Shown: piece by piece, positions 17,180 through 23,611 of the stretch
How positions within the stretch are numbered: position 1 is the first letter of the stretch
Layout: the number at the start of each line of letters is the position of its first letter
Virus record (IMG/VR): IMGVR_UViG_3300030061_001455
Span: 1-23,611 of that record
Length of the DNA stretch: 23,611 nt
Strand: one strand, 5' to 3'
From: a virus
Notes under the pieces: model-generated
The model's input: the letters and a program-made list of their open reading frames with translations, nothing else
What the model was told of the DNA's origin: nothing
The model's database searches: none
Program-made: the position numbers and the translations under genes

Positions 17180-17840
17180 ATCTCTTGTACCTTTTACGAG
17201 GGGCTAGTCCTGCGCCTCTATATCTAACTGTTCTTTTAACGCCTAAATCTCCGCCTCTAGCTTTAAGTTCTGCTTGTACAATTTCTTGATTAAACAAACC
17301 TAAATAGTCTCTTGAAGCATTTATATCAGTCCAGTCTTTAGAAGGTATTCTTAGTAACCTATATAAAGTTCCATACACAATACCATCTCTATAACTGTTA
17401 GAAAAATCTGTGTCTATATTACTAGTAGTTCTGCTTGGTTTTAAAGCAACTGATAATTGAATCCCGTTAGTAACTGCGCTGCCTGGTACAGGAATAACCC
17501 AAAAAGTATCCGGTGTTTTTTGTAAATAAACTTGTGGTACTGAAGTTTTATTCCTCCAATCAGAATAATTTAACTCTAAACTTCTTGGGCTTATAGGATC
17601 TAAATCATGCCCATCATAAGTCATCCACAAAATTGCATGCACATCTGTGCCCGTAGGTTGATCGAACTCATATTCATACACCCCACTAATACTTGTAATT
17701 GGGTCTAAGTCATATACATAAGCTTTAGATCTTTCTGCAAATTCAATACAAGCCGACCTTAAAGTTGATTCAACTAAAGCATCTGGACAATTAGGTACGT
17801 ACGGAAGTACATCTTTTACTAAAGAATCAAATGAAGCCAT
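17157..17840 (-). CDS. Head-tail connector / tail-tube-like protein (second)
   Basis: This 227-residue protein resembles phage head-tail adaptor (gp4/gp11-like neck) proteins. It has an N-terminal helical segment with L-P-Y-V-P-N-C-P-D and A-C-I-E-F-A-E-R-S-K-A-Y, then a beta-rich middle (V-Y-E-Y-E-F-D, W-V-I-P-V-P-G), and a helical section with Y-R-D-G-I-V-Y-G-T-L-Y-R-L-L. The C-terminus is very basic (R-T-V-R-Y-R, then R-K-R-Y-K-R-Y), possibly contacting DNA or the portal. It occupies the T7 gp11/gp12 neighbourhood, after capsid and before the GNAT-like protein. Its ATG shares TAATG with the preceding 238-aa gene. A neck or tail-tube role is likely; the exact homologue is not identified. 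Confidence 0.75.
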   Translation of the reverse strand: MASFDSLVKDVLPYVPNCPDALVESTLRSACIEFAERSKAYVYDLDPITSISGVYEYEFDQPTGTDVHAILWMTYDGHDLDPISPRSLELNYSDWRNKTSVPQVYLQKTPDTFWVIPVPGSAVTNGIQLSVALKPSRTTSNIDTDFSNSYRDGIVYGTLYRLLRIPSKDWTDINASRDYLGLFNQEIVQAELKARGGDLGVKRTVRYRGAGLAPRKRYKRYGSEIDY

Positions 17841-18556
17841 TATCTAACCCCCTGTGTTACAGGTTGTGGAGCATTAGTTTTATCAGTGTTTGGATCAAGT
17901 AAATTTTTAGCTTGTCCTCCACCACTTAAACTAGAAACAAATAATTGATAGTGTGTATTGGCTCTTTGTTGACTGCCTGCAAATTCTGCATCTTTCATAT
18001 AACACCTATATAAAACATAATCTACAATAGCATTACCATAAATATCATCGATATAGATAGTGCTACTTGTAGCGCTTAAATCTGTAGGGTTTCTAGCTGT
18101 TACCAATTCTACATAAGCATTTAATCCAGACTTTACACCCGGATATACATAAAATTTTCTAGGGTCATCTGGATCATAAACATAGTGTTTAATAACAGAA
18201 CCGTGAGCTGCATCCCCCGTAACAGTAGGGTCATGCCAGTTTGGTTCTATAGAATTTAAAACTTCACCATCAACAAGCCTAATACTTCTTTTGCCTGTTG
18301 CACTACCACCAGCAGCACTCATGTTGCGTACTACTTTTATTAAAGACAAAGCCACATCTGGTATAGATTGCTCTGTACCAGTAGCTAATTGTACATTTGA
18401 ATGATCAGCTGCAGCTTCTGGTCTAAAGTTTACTACTTCTCTTTGTGCATCATTTATAGAACGAAGCAATTCAGCTTCAGTCCATCGAACGCCAGTTGTA
18501 TCCTGCAGGGTGTCCTGGATTCTGGATATTAAATTAGCGCCCGTTAATGTACCCAT
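17840..18556 (-). CDS. DUF6682-like head-tail connector protein
   Basis: This 238-residue protein matches the DUF6682 pattern of phage connector proteins. It opens with a helix that runs into T-G-V-R-W-T-E-A-E-L-L, then I-N-D-A-Q-R-E-V-V-N-F-R-P-E-A. It continues with a beta-rich section (K-F-Y-V-Y-P-G-V, Y-V-E-L-V-T-A-R) and a helix with A-I-V-D-Y-V-L-Y-R-C-Y. In that family the 'TGxRWxxxELLxxINDAQRxVVxxRPDA' start is diagnostic. It likely docks between the portal ring and tail. Its ATG shares TAATG with the small Lys-tailed gene and its stop shares TAATG with the next connector gene, so it is tightly coupled on both sides. The name is by eye; the functional class is well supported by context. 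Confidence 0.8.
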   Translation of the reverse strand: MGTLTGANLISRIQDTLQDTTGVRWTEAELLRSINDAQREVVNFRPEAAADHSNVQLATGTEQSIPDVALSLIKVVRNMSAAGGSATGKRSIRLVDGEVLNSIEPNWHDPTVTGDAAHGSVIKHYVYDPDDPRKFYVYPGVKSGLNAYVELVTARNPTDLSATSSTIYIDDIYGNAIVDYVLYRCYMKDAEFAGSQQRANTHYQLFVSSLSGGGQAKNLLDPNTDKTNAPQPVTQGVR

Positions 18557-18873
18557 TATTTTTTAGCAGTTTTCTTTACCGTTTTTTTAGCAGCCGGCTT
18601 TTTTTTAGCGGGTGCTTTACCATCTACATAGGCTTCGTTTATATCAGGTGTAGAAGGATCATCAGCAATATAATGTCCTTTTTCATCTCTAGCCCTAATA
18701 GGTTCACTTGGCTTTTTGTCTTTAATTGAATGAGGTTTGTGTTCTGTACACCCCTCTTGCAAGCACAATAGGCCCATGTCATGTCCAACTTCTTTTGGTA
18801 CGCCAGCTTCCAGTCTGATTGATGCGCCCCAGGTGGTCGAAATATACCTGTCAATATCTGATACTACTATCAT
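18556..18873 (-). CDS. Small protein with histone-like Lys/Ala/Pro tail
   Basis: This 105-residue protein is in two parts. Residues 1-50 form a compact N-terminal segment with L-E-A-G-V-P-K-E-V-G-H-D-M-G-L and a C-L-Q-E-G-C pair, a layout seen in small phage proteins encoded next to capsid and connector genes. Residues 86-105 are an unstructured basic tail, with 10 Lys in 20 residues, plus Ala, Pro and Thr, like the tails of histone H1 or bacterial histone-like proteins. A DNA-contacting or capsid-interior role is plausible but unproven. The start has a good AGGAGT ribosome binding site, which directly follows the U-tract of the capsid terminator. The stop shares TAATG with the DUF6682-like gene. 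Confidence 0.75.
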   Translation of the reverse strand: MIVVSDIDRYISTTWGASIRLEAGVPKEVGHDMGLLCLQEGCTEHKPHSIKDKKPSEPIRARDEKGHYIADDPSTPDINEAYVDGKAPAKKKPAAKKTVKKTAKK

Positions 18874-18884
18874 AATTTACTCCT

Positions 18885-18914
18885 AAAAAAGGGGTGGCTC
18901 AAAAAGAACCACCC
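18885..18914 (-). terminator. Intrinsic terminator after the major capsid gene
   Basis: On the minus strand this reads GGGTGGTTC, loop TTTTT, GAGCCACCC, then C and six T. The 9-bp stem contains one G-U wobble and is immediately followed by the T run, the textbook layout of a rho-independent terminator. It sits 12 nt after the capsid stop codon and directly upstream of the ribosome binding site of the next gene. T7 also has a single major terminator directly after its capsid gene. Confidence 0.88.
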
Positions 18915-18926
18915 ACAAAAACATAC

Positions 18927-20072
18927 TTAGTATGCAACGTCCAATCTAATGACACCAAAGTCTTCAACGCCACCATTGTAGTCGCTGTTAAACTTAGGCT
19001 TCTTAAGACCGAAGATTTTACCAATGGAGATACCATTTTGGTTACCATAGTCGAAAGTATCTTCAACTATTTGTGGTAGACCAATATCTGCCATAGCAAG
19101 AGCTTGAGCTCCACAGAATAAACAAGCAGAACCGTTGACGTCAGCGTCAGCTCCCCACTTATATCCAGCAGAACCGGCGTTTGAAGATGTTCCAGTAGTT
19201 GCGTTAGCAGTGTTAAACACATGTCTAAACTCATGGACCATAACGCCGTCAACCATTAGACTTGAAGAACCAGCGAACAAGCTTGAGCTTGGTCCTCTGA
19301 CTCCAGCATTTCTGACGTTAGCCAAGAAATCTGAATCAAGTTTAAGGTCAGCCATTACTTGAGGTGATACAAATAAATGATATACCTCATCTCCACCTGC
19401 GCCTCTTACTCCACGGATGTAGTTGTCTTTAGCATAAGCTTTAAGAGCAACAATACACTCGTAAGTAATGGTGTCAGCAGCTGCAACTGCAGTTACGTCA
19501 CCAGCAACAAGTTTACTAGTAGCATCCCATCTTCTATGTCTGTTAGAAGTTGGAGCTGTTACATCTGAACCAAAAGTCATGTCGCCAAGATTTTGTCCTG
19601 AAGTCAGAACAGGTCTCAAAGCACCACTGTTTTTGATTGTGTAAGAAATACCAGAAAGCGTTAAGAACGCTAATTGGTCAATACGATCTGCCATCGCGTA
19701 AGCAAGTGCATCACGTGAGTTCTCACGGAAATTAACAACTGATTTTTGATCAGCTAATCTACCAGAAAGTCTATTAGCAAATCTCAATTGATCGAGTTGT
19801 ACAACAATGTCGTAGGCTCTTAAGGTCTCTTCATTACCTTCTAAGGTGTTGTCTCCAACGATACCGTCACCAGTCATGTCAGCTAAAAGTGTTAATACAG
19901 CTCTAGCTCCTTTTTCTGATTGAGTAAGTTCAGATATTCTCTGAACCATAGCATTAGATCCGCTACCTGCGAATTGGTTAATGAAGGACATATTCCTAGC
20001 GACACGCCAAAAATCACGTGACCAGATAGTTAATTGTTCGCTGGTCAACGCGCTAAAGTTTGTGTTAGCCAT
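18927..20072 (-). CDS. Major capsid protein (DUF4043 / N4-gp56 type)
   Basis: This 381-residue protein is the major shell subunit. The family signature is clear: G-D-G-I-V-G-D-N-T-L-E-G-N-E-E at residues 68-82, followed by V-Q-L-D-Q-L-R-F-A-N-R-L-S-G (91-104) and a D-A-L-A-Y-A-M-A-D-R helix, as in DUF4043/N4-gp56 capsid proteins with an HK97-like fold. The start is taken at ATG 20072 (MANTNFSAL), because TGGAGG lies 8 nt upstream. An in-frame TTG five codons earlier sits on top of that ribosome binding site and is unlikely. The gene lies downstream of scaffold and is followed by a strong terminator, matching a need for very high expression. Its codon use looks richer in GC-ending codons than the tail genes, consistent with high expression. 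Confidence 0.93.
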   Translation of the reverse strand: MANTNFSALTSEQLTIWSRDFWRVARNMSFINQFAGSGSNAMVQRISELTQSEKGARAVLTLLADMTGDGIVGDNTLEGNEETLRAYDIVVQLDQLRFANRLSGRLADQKSVVNFRENSRDALAYAMADRIDQLAFLTLSGISYTIKNSGALRPVLTSGQNLGDMTFGSDVTAPTSNRHRRWDATSKLVAGDVTAVAAADTITYECIVALKAYAKDNYIRGVRGAGGDEVYHLFVSPQVMADLKLDSDFLANVRNAGVRGPSSSLFAGSSSLMVDGVMVHEFRHVFNTANATTGTSSNAGSAGYKWGADADVNGSACLFCGAQALAMADIGLPQIVEDTFDYGNQNGISIGKIFGLKKPKFNSDYNGGVEDFGVIRLDVAY

Positions 20073-20080
20073 TGGGCTAT

Positions 20081-20086
20081 CCTCCA
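20081..20086 (-). promoter_or_regulatory. Capsid gene ribosome binding site
   Basis: TGGAGG on the minus strand lies 8 nt before ATG 20072. It decides the capsid start against the upstream in-frame TTG at 20087-20085, whose last base is the first G of this site. Confidence 0.85.
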
Positions 20087-20124
20087 AAAAAAATAATACC
20101 TAGCCAACTTATTGGAGCGGCTAT

Positions 20125-20235
20125 TTACCCGTATACCCTTTTTCGTTGGGGAGACGCTTTCATAGTTTTACGAACATGACCTCGATCAGTTTTACGCCGT
20201 GACAGGCGAAAACGTTTTTTAGTGGAACGACCCAC
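20125..20235 (-). CDS. Candidate 36-residue very basic protein
   Basis: The gap between scaffold and capsid holds a frame starting with GTG (20235) and ending at TAA (20127-20125). It encodes a 36-residue protein with 15 Lys/Arg, one His and a single Asp: GRSTKKRFRLSRRK, then VRKTMKASPQRKRVYG. Its composition is like small nucleic-acid-binding proteins (ribosomal L34-like in style, though no homology is claimed). Placement between scaffold and capsid could suit a DNA-condensing or head-interior peptide. Points against it: no convincing Shine-Dalgarno sequence before the GTG, a stable hairpin inside the frame, and a length that chance could produce. Stop-to-capsid-ATG distance is 52 nt. It may instead be a non-coding regulatory leader. 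Confidence 0.42.
   Translation of the reverse strand: MGRSTKKRFRLSRRKTDRGHVRKTMKASPQRKRVYG
20189..20213 (-). promoter_or_regulatory. Hairpin in the scaffold-capsid gap
   Basis: On the minus strand GTTTTCGCC, loop TGTCAC, GGCG-T-AAAAC forms a 9-bp stem with one bulged T. It is not followed by a T run in the transcription direction, so it is not an obvious terminator. It could be an RNA processing or stability element for the capsid mRNA, or simply part of the small basic ORF. Confidence 0.5.
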
Positions 20236-20251
20236 ACTAATTATCGTATTA
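20234..20251 (-). promoter_or_regulatory. Possible T7-type phage promoter (weak)
   Basis: The minus strand has TAATACGA at 20251-20244, identical to the upstream recognition part (-17 to -10) of the T7 RNA polymerase promoter. It is followed at roughly the right distance by GGG (20233-20231). The initiation part (CACTATA in T7) is not conserved. The location, in the only sizeable gap and upstream of capsid, is where a strong phage promoter would be expected. No phage RNA polymerase gene is in the window. Confidence 0.28.
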
Positions 20252-20253
20252 GT
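20236..20253. repeat. Perfect inverted repeat ACTAAT-N6-ATTAGT
   Basis: A 6-bp perfect inverted repeat with a 6-nt spacer lies directly upstream of the GTG of the candidate basic ORF and overlaps the TAATACGA octamer. It could be an operator-like palindrome or a short RNA hairpin. Confidence 0.45.
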
Positions 20254-20281
20254 ACCGAATTCTTATATCTTATACCAAGCC

Positions 20282-21358
20282 TTAACCAAAGTCACCACGC
20301 ATTCTTTTCAAAGTTTCTGCGGGCAGAGCATCAAACTCTTCACTTGATAACAGGGATAAATCTATTTTCTTTTCGCCTTTTGCATTTGAACCCTCACCTT
20401 TCATTGCAGGTGGTTGAGATTCAGCGGCTTGAAGTTTTTTATTAACTGTAGCTGTTTTTTTCTTAGCTTGAAGCTCCGGATCAGCTTTTGCTACCGGCGC
20501 CTCGTCTGCAGGTTGTAATAAGTCTGGCCTTTTTGCCGCTAAAGTATAATTTGTAGCTTTTGCTAACGCATCTGCTGCAGAATAACCTTGTACAGTAAAC
20601 GCATCTCTAAGATCTATAACCTCAGCTTGCAAATCTGCATCAAAATCAGCGCTATTTTCATTTAAAATAGGAAAAGTTGCTTCAATTTCTGCTGCTTTGG
20701 CCTGTAACTCAGTCATTTCTTGGCTTTGTTGCACTGTTTGGCCCATTTTTGCTTGAACTTCAAACATAAACTGGTCTTTTTCAGCCTTTCTTATCTCATT
20801 TCTAAGTTCTACAGCCTTTTCAGTCTCTCCATTAAGCACTAAATCCTGATATTCGACTTCTTTTGCATTAAAATCGTATTCCGGCGCGTTTTCTAAGGCT
20901 TTTTGCTCTGCTTCTGTAGCTTCTTGTAGCTTTTTTTGCATAGCTTTGTTTTTAGCCAAGACTTCATCGAGTCTAGACTTAGGCACCATAGGTGCTTTTA
21001 CTTTATCTTGCTCGTCAAGGCTTTGCTCGCTTCCTTCAACTGCTGGAATATCTGGTTGTGGAGCTGGCTCGCTGTCTTCATCCACTCCTTCTTCGCTAGT
21101 AGCTTCTGGTTCAGCTGCTTCTTCTTCTTTAACTTCTGGTTCTGGTTCCTCCGCAACAGCTTCTTCTTCTGGAGCGGCGTCAACTTCTTGTTCGACTTCT
21201 TCATTTTCTGCTTCCTCCTTTGGAGCATCTTCCTCGAAGTTTAAATCTACTTCAAATGGTTTTGCTTCTTCTTCTGAAACTGCATCTGCCCCTGGCATTA
21301 CATCCATTACAATATCTTCTTTTGCTTCCGCATTATCCTGTTTTTTACTTTTAGCCAT
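20282..21358 (-). CDS. Capsid scaffolding protein
   Basis: This 358-residue protein has the classical scaffold composition. Residues about 15-120 are extremely acidic and low-complexity (Glu, Asp, Ala, Pro). Residues about 125-240 are helical and coiled-coil-like (K-N-K-A-M-Q-K-K-L-Q-E-A-T-E-A, then Q-A-K-M-G-Q-T-V-Q-Q). The C-terminus is Lys-containing, with a helix S-S-E-E-F-D-A-L-P-A-E-T-L-K-R-M-R-G that likely contacts the capsid subunit. There are no Cys residues. It is expected to guide procapsid assembly and then leave the shell. It overlaps the end of the portal gene by 8 nt, and its GGAGGT ribosome binding site is inside the portal coding end. It lies directly upstream of capsid apart from the 209-nt gap. 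Confidence 0.87.
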   Translation of the reverse strand: MAKSKKQDNAEAKEDIVMDVMPGADAVSEEEAKPFEVDLNFEEDAPKEEAENEEVEQEVDAAPEEEAVAEEPEPEVKEEEAAEPEATSEEGVDEDSEPAPQPDIPAVEGSEQSLDEQDKVKAPMVPKSRLDEVLAKNKAMQKKLQEATEAEQKALENAPEYDFNAKEVEYQDLVLNGETEKAVELRNEIRKAEKDQFMFEVQAKMGQTVQQSQEMTELQAKAAEIEATFPILNENSADFDADLQAEVIDLRDAFTVQGYSAADALAKATNYTLAAKRPDLLQPADEAPVAKADPELQAKKKTATVNKKLQAAESQPPAMKGEGSNAKGEKKIDLSLLSSEEFDALPAETLKRMRGDFG

Positions 21359-23468
21359 CTCTATTACCTCCTGTAGGTTTCATGGCGGCAGTTGCCAACT
21401 TGGCTGCTGCCTGAGTTTCTGTTTGTCCCCTTCGGACTTCATTAGTCATTCCTGCTAATCTTTCTCTTAGTTCAAGTTCTTCTTGCTTCATCTGTATTTT
21501 ACTTTGTAATTCTGCAACTTTAAGTTGTGGGTCAGAAGCTTCACCTTGTGCTTTTGCCATATTAAGTTGAGCAGTGGATTCAAGATTTTTGACCTCTGCT
21601 TCAAGTTTAGCAATCTCAAGTTGTGTACTTCTAATTCTAGATTCCATTTCAAACTGTGCAAGTTGTGCTTGTTCTGGAGTTGGTGGTTCAGTACCTTGCA
21701 TTTGTCTAATACGTTGTGCAATATTTGCTTTACGTGCAAGATGTGAGTATTCAACAATTAAATCATCTGGTATTGGTACACCAGCTTTTCTAAGTTCTAC
21801 TGCTTCTGCAAATTGTACTTCATCAAAATTATCCCTAGCTGGAGCAGTTGCAATAATAACGTCATACTCACCCAAAGTTAAATCATTTATAATTTGACCT
21901 TCAGGAGTAACTTGGTTTATTGCCATTGGCTCTCTTGGTTTAAATGGATTTGTTTCATCGGTAATTTGGATAACTCGCTCTTCGGTGTAATACCTTTGCA
22001 CAAGGTTCAATACTTTTTCTGCTAAATATTGTCTTGTCTTTTTCAAATTATCCAAAGGAACTTGAATCATTAATACGCCGCGGTTTTGTTTTGCTTGTAT
22101 AGCAACTCCAGAAACCTCAGCCCCATCTGTTCCCAACATAGAATCACTTATGCCACTAATTTGTTTTATATTAGCTGATGCTTTTTGTGCAATTCTATCT
22201 AGACCGGTGGGAATCTGATTTGGCGGTATTTTACCAGGGGGAGTACTACCGCGATTAAACTCGAGTACTAAACCAGTTTCCGCACCGTGTTCTTCTAAGT
22301 CATCTGCTGTCATGCCAGTTAATGAACCTGACTCTACAATCCAACCACTGTTAGCAGTTGTATTTACAATGTGTAGTTCTTGAGATGAAATTTTGTTTAG
22401 TTGTTCTTGTGGTGAAATTAAATTTCTAACCATGCCAAAAGGTTTACCCCTTCTCCAATATGGAAAGTAAGGTACTAAAGTAAAGTGATCATATGGGGAC
22501 CAGTCATCATGCAGCACTACTGTGTCTGCTGTTACTGTCCAGCGAACCGCTCGCATTTTTTTCTCTACTATATAAAGGCCATAATCATCAGCAAACTTTT
22601 CTCTTTTCTTTTTGCCCCATTCATAAGGAACATTTCTTTGGTCACCTGATACCGGATCAACATAAAGTATGCAATCTTTTAATCTATAATATTGTCTTTC
22701 TACAACTCTTATAGATCTTAACGTTCTCGCATCTTCTGGATTGTTCGGATAATCAGCCCCATGATAATTTTCTTTATCAGTATCGCCGTAAGTTTCATCT
22801 TCATACTCCATAGAGTCGGCGCCTAAAGTTGTACCAACTTCAGCAATCATTCTTAACTTGTCTGCTTTTTCTTGCCCGTAAGTTTCTTCAATCTCTTCTA
22901 TACTCATCCACTTGGTTTCAAAAATCTCATTCCAAGTTCTTGGATCATATTCTTTAGCATCTGGATCAATAATAATATCTAAAGGATCTTTAGTTTCTAC
23001 TCTTACTTCACCATTAATGTGATCAGAAAAATCTATACGAACATCAAACCATCCTCTATCTTGAATCAACCCATCAGCAAACGCTTGGCTTTCTAACCAT
23101 TCTAATTTATTGTTGTCTGCAATTTGCATATACAACTTAGAAAGTACATCTGCTATTTCTTGGTTACCATTTCCTCTAGGTTTAAATTGTACATCTGCTC
23201 TTCGTGTACTTTGTTCACCAAGAACTGTATTAACTGTAGGTAAAATTGTGTTGATTGTTAATGCTGGTCGACCCTGATCGTCGAGCGCGGATATGTCAGC
23301 TTCGTCCCACTGTTCGCCGCGATAAAATGCGTCGCATTGTTGCGCCATTTCTACATAGTCTAAATGCCCATGGTCGCGGGCTCGACTGTAAGCTTCCCAT
23401 TGTCTTTTAGCGAGAGTTTGTTCTTCTCCCGCACTAAGTTTCTTTTTTGGTTTTTTATAACTTGCCAT
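21351..23468 (-). CDS. P22-like portal protein
   Basis: This 705-residue protein forms the portal ring through which DNA is packaged and ejected. It has the P22-portal-family pattern: an N-terminal helical part with F-Y-R-G-E-Q-W (48-54), then P-A-L-T-I-N-T-I-L-P-T-V-N-T-V-L-G-E-Q (68-86) leading into R-R-A-D-V-Q-F-K-P-R. The middle has wing and clip regions with F-P-Y-W-R-R-G-K-P-F-G-M-V-R, then I-S-P-Q-E-Q-L-N-K-I-S-S. A long C-terminal coiled coil at about 600-675 (L-E-I-A-K-L-E-A-E-V-K-N-L) recalls the helical barrel of P22 portal (725 residues). The ATG shares TAATG with the terminase stop and lacks a clear Shine-Dalgarno sequence, so translation is probably coupled. The position right after terminase is standard. 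Confidence 0.92.
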   Translation of the reverse strand: MASYKKPKKKLSAGEEQTLAKRQWEAYSRARDHGHLDYVEMAQQCDAFYRGEQWDEADISALDDQGRPALTINTILPTVNTVLGEQSTRRADVQFKPRGNGNQEIADVLSKLYMQIADNNKLEWLESQAFADGLIQDRGWFDVRIDFSDHINGEVRVETKDPLDIIIDPDAKEYDPRTWNEIFETKWMSIEEIEETYGQEKADKLRMIAEVGTTLGADSMEYEDETYGDTDKENYHGADYPNNPEDARTLRSIRVVERQYYRLKDCILYVDPVSGDQRNVPYEWGKKKREKFADDYGLYIVEKKMRAVRWTVTADTVVLHDDWSPYDHFTLVPYFPYWRRGKPFGMVRNLISPQEQLNKISSQELHIVNTTANSGWIVESGSLTGMTADDLEEHGAETGLVLEFNRGSTPPGKIPPNQIPTGLDRIAQKASANIKQISGISDSMLGTDGAEVSGVAIQAKQNRGVLMIQVPLDNLKKTRQYLAEKVLNLVQRYYTEERVIQITDETNPFKPREPMAINQVTPEGQIINDLTLGEYDVIIATAPARDNFDEVQFAEAVELRKAGVPIPDDLIVEYSHLARKANIAQRIRQMQGTEPPTPEQAQLAQFEMESRIRSTQLEIAKLEAEVKNLESTAQLNMAKAQGEASDPQLKVAELQSKIQMKQEELELRERLAGMTNEVRRGQTETQAAAKLATAAMKPTGGNRDG

Positions 23469-23611
23469 TAAGCGCTCATTGATGATTTACGTTTTCCATC
23501 TTTTACTAAATGTTTTAATCCATCTCTCCACGACGGAACATGCTCAGGTCTTTCATAAAATGTAGCAAATTCTGTCATCATTAAACCGATCCACGCCAAG
23601 GCATCCACCTG
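23468..23611 (-). CDS. Terminase large subunit, C-terminal end (partial)
   Basis: An open frame enters from the window edge and gives 47 residues, beginning QVDALAWIGLMM and ending KRKSSMSA before TAA at 23470-23468. The 'QVDALAW' motif is the conserved end of the large terminase nuclease domain (often DDQVDALAW), whose Asp is commonly one of the metal-binding acidic residues. The ATPase domain and most of the nuclease lie outside the window. The protein cuts and pumps concatemeric DNA into procapsids through the portal encoded immediately downstream; the stop shares TAATG with the portal start. Identification rests on one motif plus strong synteny. Confidence 0.8.
   Translation of the reverse strand, partial: QVDALAWIGLMMTEFATFYERPEHVPSWRDGLKHLVKDGKRKSSMSA

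Noticed and set aside
18554-18567. Possible -1 frameshift at the A6 run before the stop of the Lys-tailed gene, which would fuse it to the DUF6682-like protein
   Set aside because: The run is in frame as AAA AAA preceded by T, so it is not a standard slippery heptamer, and the TAATG overlap is fully explained by translational coupling, as at other joins in the window.
18639-18854. Same-strand alternative frame overlapping the Lys-tailed protein gene
   Set aside because: The other frame has the good ribosome binding site, coupling to the next gene and a coherent protein; this one has no start signal.
20073-20087. Upstream in-frame TTG start for the capsid protein adding five residues
   Set aside because: The TTG overlaps the TGGAGG ribosome binding site that clearly serves ATG 20072.
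20946-21458. Plus-strand 170-residue open frame opposite scaffold and portal ends
   Set aside because: Ser/Ala-rich low-complexity product that is the antisense of the acidic scaffold region; crosses two confident genes and has no supporting ribosome binding site.
1-23611. CRISPR array, tRNA genes, integrase or attachment site, toxin-antitoxin or defence operon
   Set aside because: Read for on both strands; no regularly spaced direct repeats, tRNA-like cloverleaf, recombinase motif or such operon was seen. The only repeats are coding repeats in fibre genes and the short inverted repeats listed.

Overview
The window is the structural (virion) module of a tailed bacteriophage with a podovirus-like gene set. 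It is not a bacterial chromosome or a plasmid. All credible genes lie on the minus strand, so transcription runs from high to low coordinates. The DNA is AT-rich. The modular fibre genes (LamG-like and SPRY-like domains, a three-unit DUF7483-like protein, an 18-residue Ser/Ala repeat protein, a BppU-N-like protein) resemble uncultured marine phages. A marine alphaproteobacterial host such as a SAR11 relative would fit, but that is inference. No tRNA, rRNA, CRISPR array, transposase or integrase is seen.

Layout in transcription order: the C-terminal end of the large terminase subunit (23611-23468), P22-like portal (23468-21351), acidic scaffolding protein (21358-20282), and a 209-nt non-annotated gap (20281-20073). 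That gap holds a candidate 36-residue very basic ORF, two inverted repeats, a T7-promoter-like octamer and the capsid ribosome binding site. The DUF4043/N4-gp56-type major capsid protein follows (20072-18927), then a strong intrinsic terminator (18914-18885). Next come a small protein with a histone-like Lys/Ala/Pro tail, two head-tail connector proteins, a GNAT-like protein resembling T7 gp13 in position, three probable internal-core proteins (252, 179 and 694 aa) and a giant 2466-aa protein in the position of T7 gp16. The last block (5919-1) is an adhesion/fibre module: BppU-N-like protein, 18-residue-repeat protein, 144-aa fibre-associated protein, tandem-repeat tail fibre, LamG+SPRY protein, DUF7483-like protein, and the first 18 codons of another gene running off the window.

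Terminase and portal package DNA into a shell built by capsid and scaffold. The connector proteins close the neck. The GNAT-like, 252, 179, 694 and 2466-aa proteins probably form the ejected internal core. The fibre proteins contact the host surface. From the terminator to the window end the genes are almost gapless (many TAATG overlaps, gaps of 29 nt or less), so this nearly 19-kb stretch probably depends on read-through past the capsid terminator or on promoters inside genes.

The most interesting items are the giant polyvalent-type protein (zincin metallopeptidase HEMGH plus a DUF4326-like domain plus C-terminal membrane segments) and the compact regulatory or small-gene region between scaffold and capsid. 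The Lys-rich tail of the 105-aa protein and the three distinct internal repeat architectures in the fibre module are also notable. All family assignments were made by eye; no search was run.
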